Notes: generated by a model from the letters alone, not told the origin. A stretch of DNA of 64,000 nucleotides from Gallaecimonas sp045291545 (GCF_045291545.1 NZ_CP149514.1:1426001-1490000), one strand, 5' to 3'; positions 8,023-16,015 are shown, counted from the first letter of the stretch. Numbers and translations: made by a program.

Positions 8023-8032
8023 GGCGTTATGT
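7974..8032 (+). other. Integron attC-like site (59 bp)
   Basis: TTCTAAC (7974-7980) followed by AAG, then arm TCAAT-GATG-CAGCCGAC, loop CGCTGACGC, arm GTCGGCTG-ATTGA, then GGC and GTTATGT (8026-8032). The arms pair as TCAAT-CAGCCGAC with GTCGGCTG-ATTGA, leaving GATG unpaired on one side, which matches the extrahelical bases of single-stranded attC hairpins. The outer boxes are near RYYYAAC and GTTRRRY, with one mismatch each. It lies between two AT-rich same-strand genes, overlapping the stop codon of the first. Confidence 0.78.
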
Positions 8033-8054
8033 GTAATTTAAGTCAGGAGGCGGA

Positions 8055-8414
8055 ATGGAAAAGGTAGCTGGAATTGGTGGTGTTTTTTTTCGGGCTAAAA
8101 ATCCTGAAAAACTTTCAAAGTGGTATGAAGAGAATTTGGGTATAAACCCGGTTCCGAAGAGTTACGATGATCTCTCTTGGTCTCAAGAAGCAGGTCCTAC
8201 GGTACTTGCACCTTTCGAACAGAACACCGATTACTTTGGGCGTGAATCGCAAGCATGGATGATAAACTTCAGAGTTCATGATTTATCTAAGTTGGTAATG
8301 CAGCTCCGAAATTCAAACATTGAGGTTACAAATGAAGAAGAGTACCCAAACGGGAAATTTGCCAGGCTTCACGATCCAGAAGGTAACCCAATTGAATTGT
8401 GGGAGCCAAAATAA
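8055..8414 (+). CDS. VOC-fold (glyoxalase/bleomycin-resistance-like) protein
   Basis: A 119-residue single-domain vicinal-oxygen-chelate protein. It opens GIGGVFFRAKNPEKLSKWYE and ends FARLHDPEGNPIELWEPK, the two halves typical of glyoxalase-like folds. The terminal GNPIELWE glutamate is the usual metal ligand; the first-strand ligand position holds no clear histidine, so metal use is uncertain. A strong ribosome site AGGAGG precedes the ATG. It begins 23 bases after the attC-like site and is itself AT-rich. Small VOC proteins are common integron cassette cargo. The substrate cannot be told from the sequence. Confidence 0.85.
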   Translation: MEKVAGIGGVFFRAKNPEKLSKWYEENLGINPVPKSYDDLSWSQEAGPTVLAPFEQNTDYFGRESQAWMINFRVHDLSKLVMQLRNSNIEVTNEEEYPNGKFARLHDPEGNPIELWEPK

Positions 8415-8743
8415 AAAATACACACAACAAGGTCAGGCAGCAGAGGCTGAACCTCACCCACTGTAACGGACATGCAATCATAAGACAAAGTGGCCATCTG
8501 CTTTTCTGCCCGTTAAGTGCAGCGCCAGTAGAACATGGGCGAGGGTTTTGCTGACTTTTGCCCCACAAAAGTCAGGCGCGTGCAGGGGCGCACCCCTGCA
8601 ATTACCGGCAATACCTTCTTAGCCTGTAGCGCCTACCCGCGTTGCCGCTATACCCTGAGCCACAAGAGCGCCTGATACCGTTGCACCCTACCCGGCTTTG
8701 GCGCACACTCACGGCCCGGCAAGGCTCCTGAAGGACTCCCACA
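8415..8743. other. Gene-free stretch with repeat copy C and a possible half attC
   Basis: Just after the VOC stop, CACACAACAAGGTCAG resembles the left half of an attC site but I find no right-hand GTTRRRY box, so the site may be truncated. The segment 8509-8602 is repeat copy C. The remaining 140 bases before rlmJ return to high GC and show no gene, promoter or terminator that I can defend. Confidence 0.5.
8509..8602 (+). repeat. Mosaic intergenic repeat, copy C (internally deleted)
   Basis: Starts GCCCGTTAAGTGCAGCGCC like copy A, then jumps directly to the GAACATGGGCGAGGG block (8531-8602), which matches 6779-6849 with only a few differences. The middle part with the 19-mer is missing. The shared block contains the stems GACTTTTG/CAAAAGTC and GCAGGGGCG/CACCCCTGC, so it would fold in RNA. 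Confidence 0.78.
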
Positions 8744-9580
8744 TTGTTAAGCTACCGACACGCCTTTCACGCAGGTAATTATGCGGATGTGATCAAGCAC
8801 GTGGTGCTGGTGGAGATCCTCCGCCACCTTTGCAAAAAAGACGCGCCCTTTGAGTACATCGACACCCATTCCGGTGCCGGGCTATATAACCTGGCGGCGC
8901 CGGACGCGCAGAAGCTACAGGAGTTTGCCGGTGGCATTGGCAAACTGTCGGTAGAGGCCTTCCCGGAGCTGGCCGCTTATCTGGATGTGGTAGCCAGTTT
9001 TAATAACAACCCGGCGCGGCACCTGTACCCCGGCTCCCCGGCCATTGCCAAAACCTTTTTACGCCGCCAGGACCGTGGCTGGCTGTTTGAGCTGCATCCC
9101 AAAGATGCGGCGCTACTGAGCCAGAACATGGCCGGCCAGAAGAATATCCGGGTACAGCACAAAGACGGCTTTGCCGGGCTTAAGGCGCTGGTGCCACCCA
9201 CCGCCCGCCGGGGCCTGGTGCTGATAGACCCGTCTTATGAAATAAAATCGGACTACCAATTAGTCGTGGAGCAGGTAATTCAAGCGCACCGCAAGTTCAG
9301 TAACGGTATTTATGCCATCTGGTACCCGGTGGTAGACCGCCACACCATTGTCAAAATAACCCAAGATCTGGCCAACAGCGGCATTCGCAACATTCAGCGC
9401 TATGAACTGGGTATTGCCGAAGACAGCGCCCAGCACGGCATGACCTCCTCCGGGATGATAGTGATCAATCCGCCCTGGACGCTGTTTGACACCATGGCGG
9501 CACTGCTACCCAAGCTCAGCACCGCCCTAAGCGGCCACAACACCCCCATTTACCAGTGTGACGTGCTGGTGAACGAGTAA
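8744..9580 (+). CDS. rlmJ: 23S rRNA (adenine2030-N6)-methyltransferase RlmJ
   Basis: Methylates A2030 of 23S rRNA. The 278-residue product starts MLSYRHAFHAGNYADVIKHV, the RlmJ signature, and carries DTHSGAGLY (SAM site), YPGSPAIA, LIDPSYEIKSDYQ and GMIVINPPW. Initiation is at TTG 8744 with ribosome site AAGGA eight bases upstream; no ATG fits, and family members begin exactly here. The catalytic tetrad reads DPSY (residues 162-165) instead of the usual DPPY, an uncommon substitution. It stands alone between the AT-rich island and the small membrane protein gene. Confidence 0.95.
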   Translation: MLSYRHAFHAGNYADVIKHVVLVEILRHLCKKDAPFEYIDTHSGAGLYNLAAPDAQKLQEFAGGIGKLSVEAFPELAAYLDVVASFNNNPARHLYPGSPAIAKTFLRRQDRGWLFELHPKDAALLSQNMAGQKNIRVQHKDGFAGLKALVPPTARRGLVLIDPSYEIKSDYQLVVEQVIQAHRKFSNGIYAIWYPVVDRHTIVKITQDLANSGIRNIQRYELGIAEDSAQHGMTSSGMIVINPPWTLFDTMAALLPKLSTALSGHNTPIYQCDVLVNE

Positions 9581-9899
9581 CCCATGAATCTTGGCGCCCG
9601 CTGGCCAAAGACCTTGCCAGTCAGGCGTTACCACAACCACCGCCAGTGCCGACCACGGCTGCGCCACGCCAATCTCTGCGCCGCGCTGGTGGGCCAGGGC
9701 AAGAAAACGCTACCTGTAGCACGCCTATAGCGCCGACAGGCCATTGCTAGCGGAGCACTTTGCACGGGCCAATACCTGACAGTTGGCTCTCCACCAGCCG
9801 CGCGGCGGCGCTTACCCAGCGCTCAACACCTTTTCTGAATGCCAGGTCATGGCTTTGCCATCAGCTATGCTCACAAGGCCACCGCAACAAGGACGCCTT
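9581..9899. other. Gene-free stretch with possible decayed reading frame
   Basis: No intact gene is supported. On the minus strand, 9590-9690 can be read as RFLALAHQRGAEIGVAQPW then SALAVVVVTPDWQGLWPAG, which looks protein-like, and 9780-9860 has a second protein-like piece (KGVERWVSAAARLVES), but stops separate them and I cannot name a family. GC is as high as in neighbouring genes. It could be the corpse of a host gene removed when the island formed. Confidence 0.3.
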
Positions 9900-10085
9900 A
9901 TGCGCGAACCATCCAAAAACCCACACCGTAAAACCGCCGGCCGGGTAATAGCCGGGTTCGGTTTGGTCATGATCCTGGCCAATGCCCTGGGCTACCTGCT
10001 GGCCTGGCCGGCCGATTTAATGCCGCTGCTTATCATCGGCTTGATACTGGTAGCAGTAGGTGTGAACCTGGCATCAAGCCGGTAG
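9900..10085 (+). CDS. Small two-helix membrane protein
   Basis: A 61-residue protein with a basic N-terminus (MREPSKNPHRKTAGRVIAG) and two hydrophobic helices at about residues 17-34 (AGFGLVMILANALGYLLA) and 38-57 (DLMPLLIIGLILVAVGVNLA). AAGGA lies seven bases before the ATG at 9900, which decides the start. I do not recognise a named family. The positive N-terminus suggests both ends are cytoplasmic. Confidence 0.65.
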   Translation: MREPSKNPHRKTAGRVIAGFGLVMILANALGYLLAWPADLMPLLIIGLILVAVGVNLASSR

Positions 10086-10172
10086 CCGTGAGAAATGCCT
10101 TTTTACTGCGTTACATCACGATTTTACCGGCATTAGCCATTACACTGTCGGCAAAGGATCTGTGAGCACGGC

Positions 10173-10727
10173 ATGATAAACCTACGGCATTACCTTTCGT
10201 TTGACCGCATGAAAGACGGCACCCCCGTGTTCGTGCGGGCTATTCGCCGCCAGGACAAACACGCCTTGCTGCGCGCTTATGAACACATGTCCGAGCGCAG
10301 CATTTATTACCGTTTCATGCGCCCCAAGTGGCAGATGAGCCTGGCTGAAGCGGCCCGCTTTACTGACGTGGATTTTGTTAACCATGTGGCCATAGCGGCA
10401 GGCCATTACAGCGACAAAGGCGAGGAAGAGCCACTGGGCATTGGCCGCTACATTGTGCTGCCGGGCAAGGTAAAGCGGGCGGAATTTGCCTGTGCGGTAA
10501 TTGATGACCAGCAAGGCATGGGCATTGGCTCGATACTGCTAAACCACCTGGTGCACATTGCCCGCCAGCAAAATATCGTCGAGTTTATTGCCGAAGTGCT
10601 GCCGCAAAACCGCGGCATGATCAAAGTCTTTGCCAAAAGCGGCCTGCCCTCGCGCAGCCTGATGGAAGACGGCCTGATCCGCATTAACATGGATCTGCGC
10701 GAGCGCCAGGAGCTGGAGTCAGACTAG
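10173..10727 (+). CDS. GNAT-family N-acetyltransferase
   Basis: A 184-residue acetyltransferase. It starts MINLRHYLSFDRMKDGTPVF, with VRAIRRQDKHALLRAYEHMS and RSIYYRFMRPK, and the acetyl-CoA loop is in VIDDQQGMGIGSILLNHLVH (Q-x-x-G-x-G/A form). This opening resembles the acetyltransferase domain of protein acetyltransferases of the Pat type, here without the large CoA-binding portion. The substrate (protein lysine or small molecule) is unknown. Its stop overlaps the convergent lipoprotein gene by 4 bases. Confidence 0.85.
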   Translation: MINLRHYLSFDRMKDGTPVFVRAIRRQDKHALLRAYEHMSERSIYYRFMRPKWQMSLAEAARFTDVDFVNHVAIAAGHYSDKGEEEPLGIGRYIVLPGKVKRAEFACAVIDDQQGMGIGSILLNHLVHIARQQNIVEFIAEVLPQNRGMIKVFAKSGLPSRSLMEDGLIRINMDLRERQELESD

Positions 10728-11110
10728 GGGCGTGGCGGTGTCAGCTTCAGGCACAGTTGTGGGTCCCCCTGCCAGCGGATCTGTACCACCTTGCCGGCCA
10801 TTACCACTACCTGCCGTACGCAGCCGGTGGTTTTACTGCCACCAAATACGGTGCCAACCGAACCAAACACATGGCCACCGCCGCCGCCAATGCCGATACC
10901 AACGCTGGGGCTGCTGCTTTGCTGGCTCTGACGGTAAATAAGCCAGTCCTGGCCATCGACTTTATTGGTTTGGGCCGGAACCCCCCACTTATCCATCAGG
11001 GCATCGGCACTGGCGCCATACCAGCTCTGCATACGGCTGTTGACGGTAGCCGGTGAAACACTGGCACACCCGGCCAACCCAAGTAACACAACCAGCGCTA
11101 GTCGCTTCAT
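10724..11110 (-). CDS. Outer-membrane-type lipoprotein of unknown function
   Basis: A 128-residue protein with a lipoprotein signal MKRLALVVLLGLAGCASVSP; the lipobox LAGC puts the modified Cys at residue 15, and the following A-S does not carry the Asp that would retain it in the inner membrane. The mature part has WYGASADALMDKWGVPAQTN and a glycine-rich stretch (VGIGIGGGGGHVFG), with two further cysteines near the C-terminus. The SmpA/RcsF-like size suggests an envelope role, but no family is certain. It is convergent with the GNAT gene. Confidence 0.75.
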   Translation of the reverse strand: MKRLALVVLLGLAGCASVSPATVNSRMQSWYGASADALMDKWGVPAQTNKVDGQDWLIYRQSQQSSSPSVGIGIGGGGGHVFGSVGTVFGGSKTTGCVRQVVVMAGKVVQIRWQGDPQLCLKLTPPRP

Positions 11111-11183
11111 CGCTTGCTACCTCCAACAGGTCATATCCAGCGGTTCAGGTAGCACCAGGGCTTATCCCGGTGCCGCTATCACT

Positions 11184-12440
11184 TTAACCCAACTGACAAA
11201 TTTTCCCCAAGGTGGTCAGCCGGCGCTGCGACTCCGCCACAAAAGGATTGCTGTTATCCCAAGCATAGCCGGCCAGTATCGAGCAAATCATGCGTTTAAC
11301 CTGCGGCTCGGGAGTCGGATAAAAAATCACATCCTGAAAGGTGCCCTGATACCAGCTTTCAACATAGGTACGAAAGACATCGACACCGCTTTGCAGCTTG
11401 TCGGCAAAGTCACGCTGCCAGTCAACGGCCTCGCCAGCAAAATGCCGGCCCAGCGTCTTGGCGGCAAGGCTGGCTGAAGTAAAGGCGATGGTGACACCGG
11501 AGGAAAAGACCGGATCGAGAAACTCGGCGGCGTTCCCTAACAGTGCGAAACGGTCACCAAAGAGGTTTTTCACTTTTGCCGAGTAGCCCTTGAGCGTGTT
11601 CACCGGGTTGGAAAACTGGGCCTGCGCCAGTAGCTTGGCAAGACCAGGCTCTGCGAACACCATGTCTTTGAAAATATCTTCGGCGGTCCCGGTTTTTTCG
11701 GCAAAAAAAGCCACTTCCCCTACCACGCCCAGTGAGCTGGTGCCATCAGCAAAGGGGATCAACCAGTACCAAATGTCTTTGCATTCGGGGTGAATGCTGA
11801 TCAGGATTTTATTGCGATCAAAGTTGGCACAATCAATACCGTCCACCACATGGGTAAAAAATGACTGGCGTGGGGCAAAGCCCGAAGGCATCTCCAAATC
11901 AAAAAGCCGTGGTAATACCCGGGCAAATCCAGAGGCATCAAGCACAAACTCGGCGTGTAACTGGTAGTGTTCACCCTGTTCATTAACACACGACAGCAGC
12001 GCGCCATCATCACTGACCTGCACATCTTCAATGCTGTGTTCGAAACGAACATCGACCCCTTGCGCCATCGCCTCTTCGGCCAGCAGTTGGTCAAACGCGG
12101 CTCGTTTAACCTGAAAAGTAATGCCGGGGCCAGGGCTAAATTTTTCGGTAAAATCGAAGGTGGTTTCTTTGCCTTGGTAGCTAAACGCAGCGCCGTTTTT
12201 TAGCTGAAAGGCCAACTGTTCGGCGTGCTTTTCCAGTACGCCGGCAAGCCCCGCTTCCTCCAGGTAAACCATCGATTGCGGTAGCAGGCTTTCACCAATA
12301 GAAAAGCGGGGGAAGCGGCTTTTTTCCAGTACCCGAACATCAATACCCTGGTTGTTTAACAAGGAAGCGGCCAAGCTTCCGGAGGGACCAGCACCAATGA
12401 CCGCTACCTGTACGCGATCAACATAATCATCCTTTACCAC
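11184..12440 (-). CDS. Halogenase-like FAD-dependent oxidoreductase of the APE cluster
   Basis: A 418-residue flavoprotein. The FAD loop is VIGAGPSG (residues 14-21). FSIGESLLP (47-54), Lys81 in FQLKNGAAF and W-x-W-x-I-P as WYWLIP (224-229) are the hallmarks of flavin-dependent halogenases, including the phenolic/PKS-tethered group. LGNAAEFLDPVFSSGVTIA is the second FAD motif. Halogenated aryl polyenes are known (brominated xanthomonadins, chlorinated flexirubins), so this gene predicts halogenation of the aryl head; a dehydrogenase role is the alternative. It is the last gene of the operon, 6 bases after the ketosynthase. Confidence 0.78.
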   Translation of the reverse strand: MVKDDYVDRVQVAVIGAGPSGSLAASLLNNQGIDVRVLEKSRFPRFSIGESLLPQSMVYLEEAGLAGVLEKHAEQLAFQLKNGAAFSYQGKETTFDFTEKFSPGPGITFQVKRAAFDQLLAEEAMAQGVDVRFEHSIEDVQVSDDGALLSCVNEQGEHYQLHAEFVLDASGFARVLPRLFDLEMPSGFAPRQSFFTHVVDGIDCANFDRNKILISIHPECKDIWYWLIPFADGTSSLGVVGEVAFFAEKTGTAEDIFKDMVFAEPGLAKLLAQAQFSNPVNTLKGYSAKVKNLFGDRFALLGNAAEFLDPVFSSGVTIAFTSASLAAKTLGRHFAGEAVDWQRDFADKLQSGVDVFRTYVESWYQGTFQDVIFYPTPEPQVKRMICSILAGYAWDNSNPFVAESQRRLTTLGKICQLG

Positions 12441-12446
12441 TACGTT

Positions 12447-13673
12447 TTATTCCTGAAAACGATTAAAAACTAACGAGGTGTTGATACCACCGAAGGCAAA
12501 ATTGTTTGTCATCCAGTGTTGCACATCCATCACCCGGCCTTCGCCGACTAAGTAATCCAGCTCGGCGCAACGCGGGTCACGCTCGTTCAGGTTCAGTGTC
12601 GGGGCAAACCAGCCGTCATTCATCATTTCGATACCCAGCCAGGCTTCCAGGGCACCGCAGGCGCCCAGGGTATGGCCAAAATAGCTTTTTAAGGAATGCA
12701 CCGGCACCTGCTGGCCAAAAACCCGTGCTGTGGCATGGCTCTCGGCGATATCCCCCTGTTCAGTCGCGGTACCGTGAGCACTGACATAGTCAATGGCGGC
12801 AGGTTCAAGGTTGGCGCTGTTCAGTGCCAGGCGCATGGCCACTTCCATGGTTTGCGAGGTGGGCGACGTGACATGGGCACCATCACAATTGGTACCGAAG
12901 CCCACCAGCTCCGCCAGAATGGTGGCGCCACGAGCCTTGGCATGTTCGTAAGACTCAAGCACCAAGGTGGCTGCCCCTTCACCAATTACCAGGCCGTCGC
13001 GGCCACTATCAAAGGGCCGTGGCGTTAGCTGCGGCGTGTCGTTACGGGTAGAGGTGGCATAAAGGGTGTCAAACACGGCCGCTTCGGTTGGGCAAAGCTC
13101 CTCAGCACCACCGGCCAGCATCACCTTTTGATGGCCGTATTTAATGGCCTCGTAGGCATAACCAATGGCCTGAGAGCCCGAGGTACAGGCACTGGAGGTG
13201 GGGATCACGCGGCCCTTGAGGCCAAAGAACAGGCTGACATTGACGCAAGTGGTATGGCCCATCATCTGGATATAGCTGGTGGCCGTGATCTTGGAGCAAT
13301 CCTGACGTTCCAGCATGGCGGCAAAAGCGGTGATCGGCGGCGTTGAGCCAATGGATGAACCATAGGCTATGCCGGTACTGCCATCGCTCAGGCAGGCTGC
13401 GCCCAGGAGCCCTGCTCTTGCTAATGCCATTTCCGTGGCACGGGTAGCCATCAGCGACACGCGGCCATGAGAACGGATTTGCTTACGCGAATAGTGCGTG
13501 GGGCGGGTGAATTCCACAGGGCCAGCCAGCAGGGTGTTCATGCCTTCGTACTGGCGCCATTGTTCCATACAGACAATGCCGCTTTTCCCGGCCTGCATGG
13601 CTGATTTAATGCTGGCCCAGTCATGGCCCAAAGAACTTAAGCCAGCCATGCCCGTGACGACAACCCGATGCAT
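12447..13673 (-). CDS. Beta-ketoacyl-ACP synthase, APE cluster
   Basis: A 408-residue condensing enzyme with the full Cys-His-His set: Cys163 in PTSSACTSGSQA, His300 in SAHGTATEQGD and His334 in SYFGHTLGACG. It is therefore a catalytically competent FabF/FabB-type ketosynthase, in keeping with the chain-elongating or priming KS of aryl polyene synthases (ApeR/ApeO class). The ATG at 13673 starts the family-typical MHRVVVTGMAGLSSLG and overlaps the ketoreductase stop as ATGA; the longer frame would add 21 unrelated residues. It extends the polyene on the cluster's ACPs. Confidence 0.9.
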   Translation of the reverse strand: MHRVVVTGMAGLSSLGHDWASIKSAMQAGKSGIVCMEQWRQYEGMNTLLAGPVEFTRPTHYSRKQIRSHGRVSLMATRATEMALARAGLLGAACLSDGSTGIAYGSSIGSTPPITAFAAMLERQDCSKITATSYIQMMGHTTCVNVSLFFGLKGRVIPTSSACTSGSQAIGYAYEAIKYGHQKVMLAGGAEELCPTEAAVFDTLYATSTRNDTPQLTPRPFDSGRDGLVIGEGAATLVLESYEHAKARGATILAELVGFGTNCDGAHVTSPTSQTMEVAMRLALNSANLEPAAIDYVSAHGTATEQGDIAESHATARVFGQQVPVHSLKSYFGHTLGACGALEAWLGIEMMNDGWFAPTLNLNERDPRCAELDYLVGEGRVMDVQHWMTNNFAFGGINTSLVFNRFQE

Positions 13674-14398
13674 CAGCACAGCCCTCCATTTACAGCGATA
13701 ACCTGGCGGGTGATATAACTGGCACTGTCTGAGCACAAAAAGGCCACCAGATCGGCCACTTCTTTGGCCTGCCCGGCCCGGCGTAAAGGGATCAGCTCTT
13801 TAATATGCGCGGCGGCCGCCAAGTCTTCGGTCATATCCGATTCAATAAGCCCCGGCGCCACACAGTTAACGGTGATCTTCCGTTTTGCCAGCTCCAATGC
13901 CAGCGCCTTGGTGGCGCTGATGATGCCGCCTTTGGAAGCAGAATAATTAACCTGACCACGATTACCTATCAAACCAGACACCGATGCCAGGGTAACGATG
14001 CGCCCCCCCTGGCGGCTTTGTACCATCGGCATCACCACCGGTTTCAAGACGTTATAAAAACCGTCCAGATTAGTGTGGATCACTTGATCCCAGTCGTCAT
14101 CTGTTAATGCCGGGAAGGCACCGTCACGGCTAATGCCAGCATTCACAACCACCCCGTAATAAGCGCCATGTTGCGCTATATCGGCTGCCAACGCGGTTCT
14201 GGCAGCAGCACGGTCAGACACATCAAAAGCCAACAAACGGGCTTGCCCACCGGCTTGTTCAACCTCACGTTTCACCGCTTCAGCAGCATCTTGGCGACTA
14301 CGGTAATGAATAACCACCGTAGTGTCGGGGCCTGCCAGAGCCCTGGCTATGGCGGCACCAATTCCCCGGCTTGCGCCTGTTACCAGGTACTGCCTCAT
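13673..14398 (-). CDS. 3-ketoacyl-ACP reductase (FabG-like), APE cluster
   Basis: A 241-residue short-chain dehydrogenase. It has the NAD(P) loop TGASRGIGAAIA, NAGIS, catalytic Ser in TLASVSGLIGN and the YxxxK pair in NYSASKGG. It matches the ketoreductase (ApeQ-type) that reduces each beta-keto intermediate before dehydration. Its start overlaps the dehydratase stop (ATGA-type), so it is translationally coupled in the cluster. Confidence 0.93.
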   Translation of the reverse strand: MRQYLVTGASRGIGAAIARALAGPDTTVVIHYRSRQDAAEAVKREVEQAGGQARLLAFDVSDRAAARTALAADIAQHGAYYGVVVNAGISRDGAFPALTDDDWDQVIHTNLDGFYNVLKPVVMPMVQSRQGGRIVTLASVSGLIGNRGQVNYSASKGGIISATKALALELAKRKITVNCVAPGLIESDMTEDLAAAAHIKELIPLRRAGQAKEVADLVAFLCSDSASYITRQVIAVNGGLC

Positions 14399-14856
14399 CG
14401 TTGTTCTCCTTTTAAAATGGATGTGGCATCGTCAGGCTGATAGACGGTGATCTGTGCCCGCTGCACTCCTCTGGATGAAGTAACCACACAGCTAAAAACA
14501 CTTAAGCCATCGCCCTGCGCGAAGCTTTCGGTCACTTCTATATCAACCACATCACCAAACTGAAAATAAGCAAAATCGGATTGAAAGCGCCGCGTTCCCA
14601 GCAAGAAGCCCACTTTTACCGGTTCGCCGGCCAGCTCAGCTTGTAAACCGGCATATACCGCAATGGTTTGCGCCATGTATTCAATGCCAACCCAAATAGG
14701 CACGCCATCGTTATCTGCAAAAGGGCTGGCCGGGGTAATGGTCAACCGGCAACGGGCAAACTGCGCACCGCCATCGAGTACCTCATCGAGCAGTAACATC
14801 GGCGGGCGGTGGGAAATGTAATGGCAAGGAGCCTTAAAAGAACGCTGTTCACTCAT
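14395..14856 (-). CDS. Hot-dog fold dehydratase (ApeP-like)
   Basis: A 153-residue protein of the FabA/FabZ-like hot-dog family. HRPPMLLLDEVLDGG near the N-terminus is the FabZ/FabA landmark, followed by VGIEYMAQTIAVYAG, the position of the central helix. Aryl polyene synthases use a dehydratase heterodimer (ApeI with ApeP) in which only one partner carries the full catalytic pair. This protein has the IEYMAQ segment and the other (22751-23095) has the GHFPGLPILPGV segment, which agrees with such a split pair. Confidence 0.85.
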   Translation of the reverse strand: MSEQRSFKAPCHYISHRPPMLLLDEVLDGGAQFARCRLTITPASPFADNDGVPIWVGIEYMAQTIAVYAGLQAELAGEPVKVGFLLGTRRFQSDFAYFQFGDVVDIEVTESFAQGDGLSVFSCVVTSSRGVQRAQITVYQPDDATSILKGEQR

Positions 14857-16015
14857 GAGACAAAATCACACTGACATTACTGCCACCAAAGGCATACGAA
14901 TTGGACATAACATGACGAAGTGGCGCCGCCTGACCTGGCTTGGCAAATTTCAATGCGGGCAGGCTACTGTCATACGGCTTGTGGCTCACTTGCGGCAACA
15001 GGGTTTGCCGGCTTAAGGCCAAATAACAAAATGCGGCTTCCAGGGCGCCAGCGGCACCGAGGCAATGGCCAATCTGGGCTTTTGAGGAGCTGACCCAGGG
15101 CTGATGCGCAAAAAATCGGGTCATCAGCTTCGCTTCCATCTCGTCGTTTTTTACCGTGCCGGTACCGTGCAGATTGACGTAATCAATGGCTTCGGCAGTA
15201 ATACCGGCGGCACTGATGGCTTGCTGCATTGCCAGGCGCGCGCCATGGCCGTCAGGGTCTGGGGCAGAAATATGATAGCCATCGGAGGACTCACCGACCC
15301 CCGCCAAACTGACCGGGCTGTGACGCCGCGACAGCAAAAAGACCGCTGCCCCCTCGCCGATATTGATCCCCTGCCGGTCTTGTGAAAATGGGCTGCACGG
15401 CGTTGCCGAGACAGACTCCAGGGCAGAAAAGCCATTGACCGTTAGCCGGCACAGCGAATCAACACCGCCCACCACTACCGCATCAGCAAGCCCGCTATTC
15501 ATCAGCCGCCGGGCGCTGGCAAAGGCTTTTCCCGAAGACGAACAGGCTGTCGACAAGGTGTAGGCCGGGCCACTCACCCCCAGGTAATCGCTGGCAAATT
15601 GGGCAACAGATCCCAGGGTCTGAACGTTGTAGTTAAATCCCGCTGGTAAAGCACCGGTATTTTGCCACTGCGCCAGTGCCCGCTCCCCGACATCAATACC
15701 CGCAGTAGATGACCCCAGCACAACCGCTATGCGGTCACGGCCATAGGCGGCCTTGGCCCATTCCAGCTCCGCCTGCAAGCCATCCAAGGCCTGGCGCAAC
15801 ATCCGGTTGTTACGACAATCAAGGCCGCTAAAGGCTTCCGGCAGCGGCGCCAGGGGGCTTTGTACTGCCCCAACCCAGGCTAACGTACCATCCAGTAACA
15901 GATCTGCTTTTTGTACCAAACCACTGCGCCCGGCAAACAATGCGCTGGCGATGTCTTCTGGCTCATGGCCGAGCGGTGTCACCATTGACGGAGCCGACAG
16001 GTATAAATTACTCAT
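14849..16015 (-). CDS. Beta-ketoacyl-ACP synthase, APE cluster (second)
   Basis: A 388-residue ketosynthase with Cys158 in LSTACSSSGKA, His283 in NLHGTGTVKND and His317 in SKAQIGHCLGAAG, so also catalytically complete. The 30-residue glycine-rich end SNSYAFGGSNVSVIL is typical of FabF-type proteins. With the chain-length-factor-like protein at 26195-26911 and the other KS at 12447-13673 it makes the three-protein condensing set expected of aryl polyene pathways. It overlaps the DUF3261 gene by 8 bases and the dehydratase by 8. Confidence 0.9.
   Translation of the reverse strand: MSNLYLSAPSMVTPLGHEPEDIASALFAGRSGLVQKADLLLDGTLAWVGAVQSPLAPLPEAFSGLDCRNNRMLRQALDGLQAELEWAKAAYGRDRIAVVLGSSTAGIDVGERALAQWQNTGALPAGFNYNVQTLGSVAQFASDYLGVSGPAYTLSTACSSSGKAFASARRLMNSGLADAVVVGGVDSLCRLTVNGFSALESVSATPCSPFSQDRQGINIGEGAAVFLLSRRHSPVSLAGVGESSDGYHISAPDPDGHGARLAMQQAISAAGITAEAIDYVNLHGTGTVKNDEMEAKLMTRFFAHQPWVSSSKAQIGHCLGAAGALEAAFCYLALSRQTLLPQVSHKPYDSSLPALKFAKPGQAAPLRHVMSNSYAFGGSNVSVILSHE

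Noticed and set aside
8420..8470. Full attC site after the VOC gene
   Set aside because: Only CACACAACAAG and a short imperfect stem are present; the right-hand box is missing, so at most it is a truncated site.
11153..11172. CACCAGGG-CTTAT-CCCGGTG hairpin after the flavoprotein gene
   Set aside because: The stem is imperfect and no T-run follows on the minus strand, so I do not call it the terminator of the APE operon.
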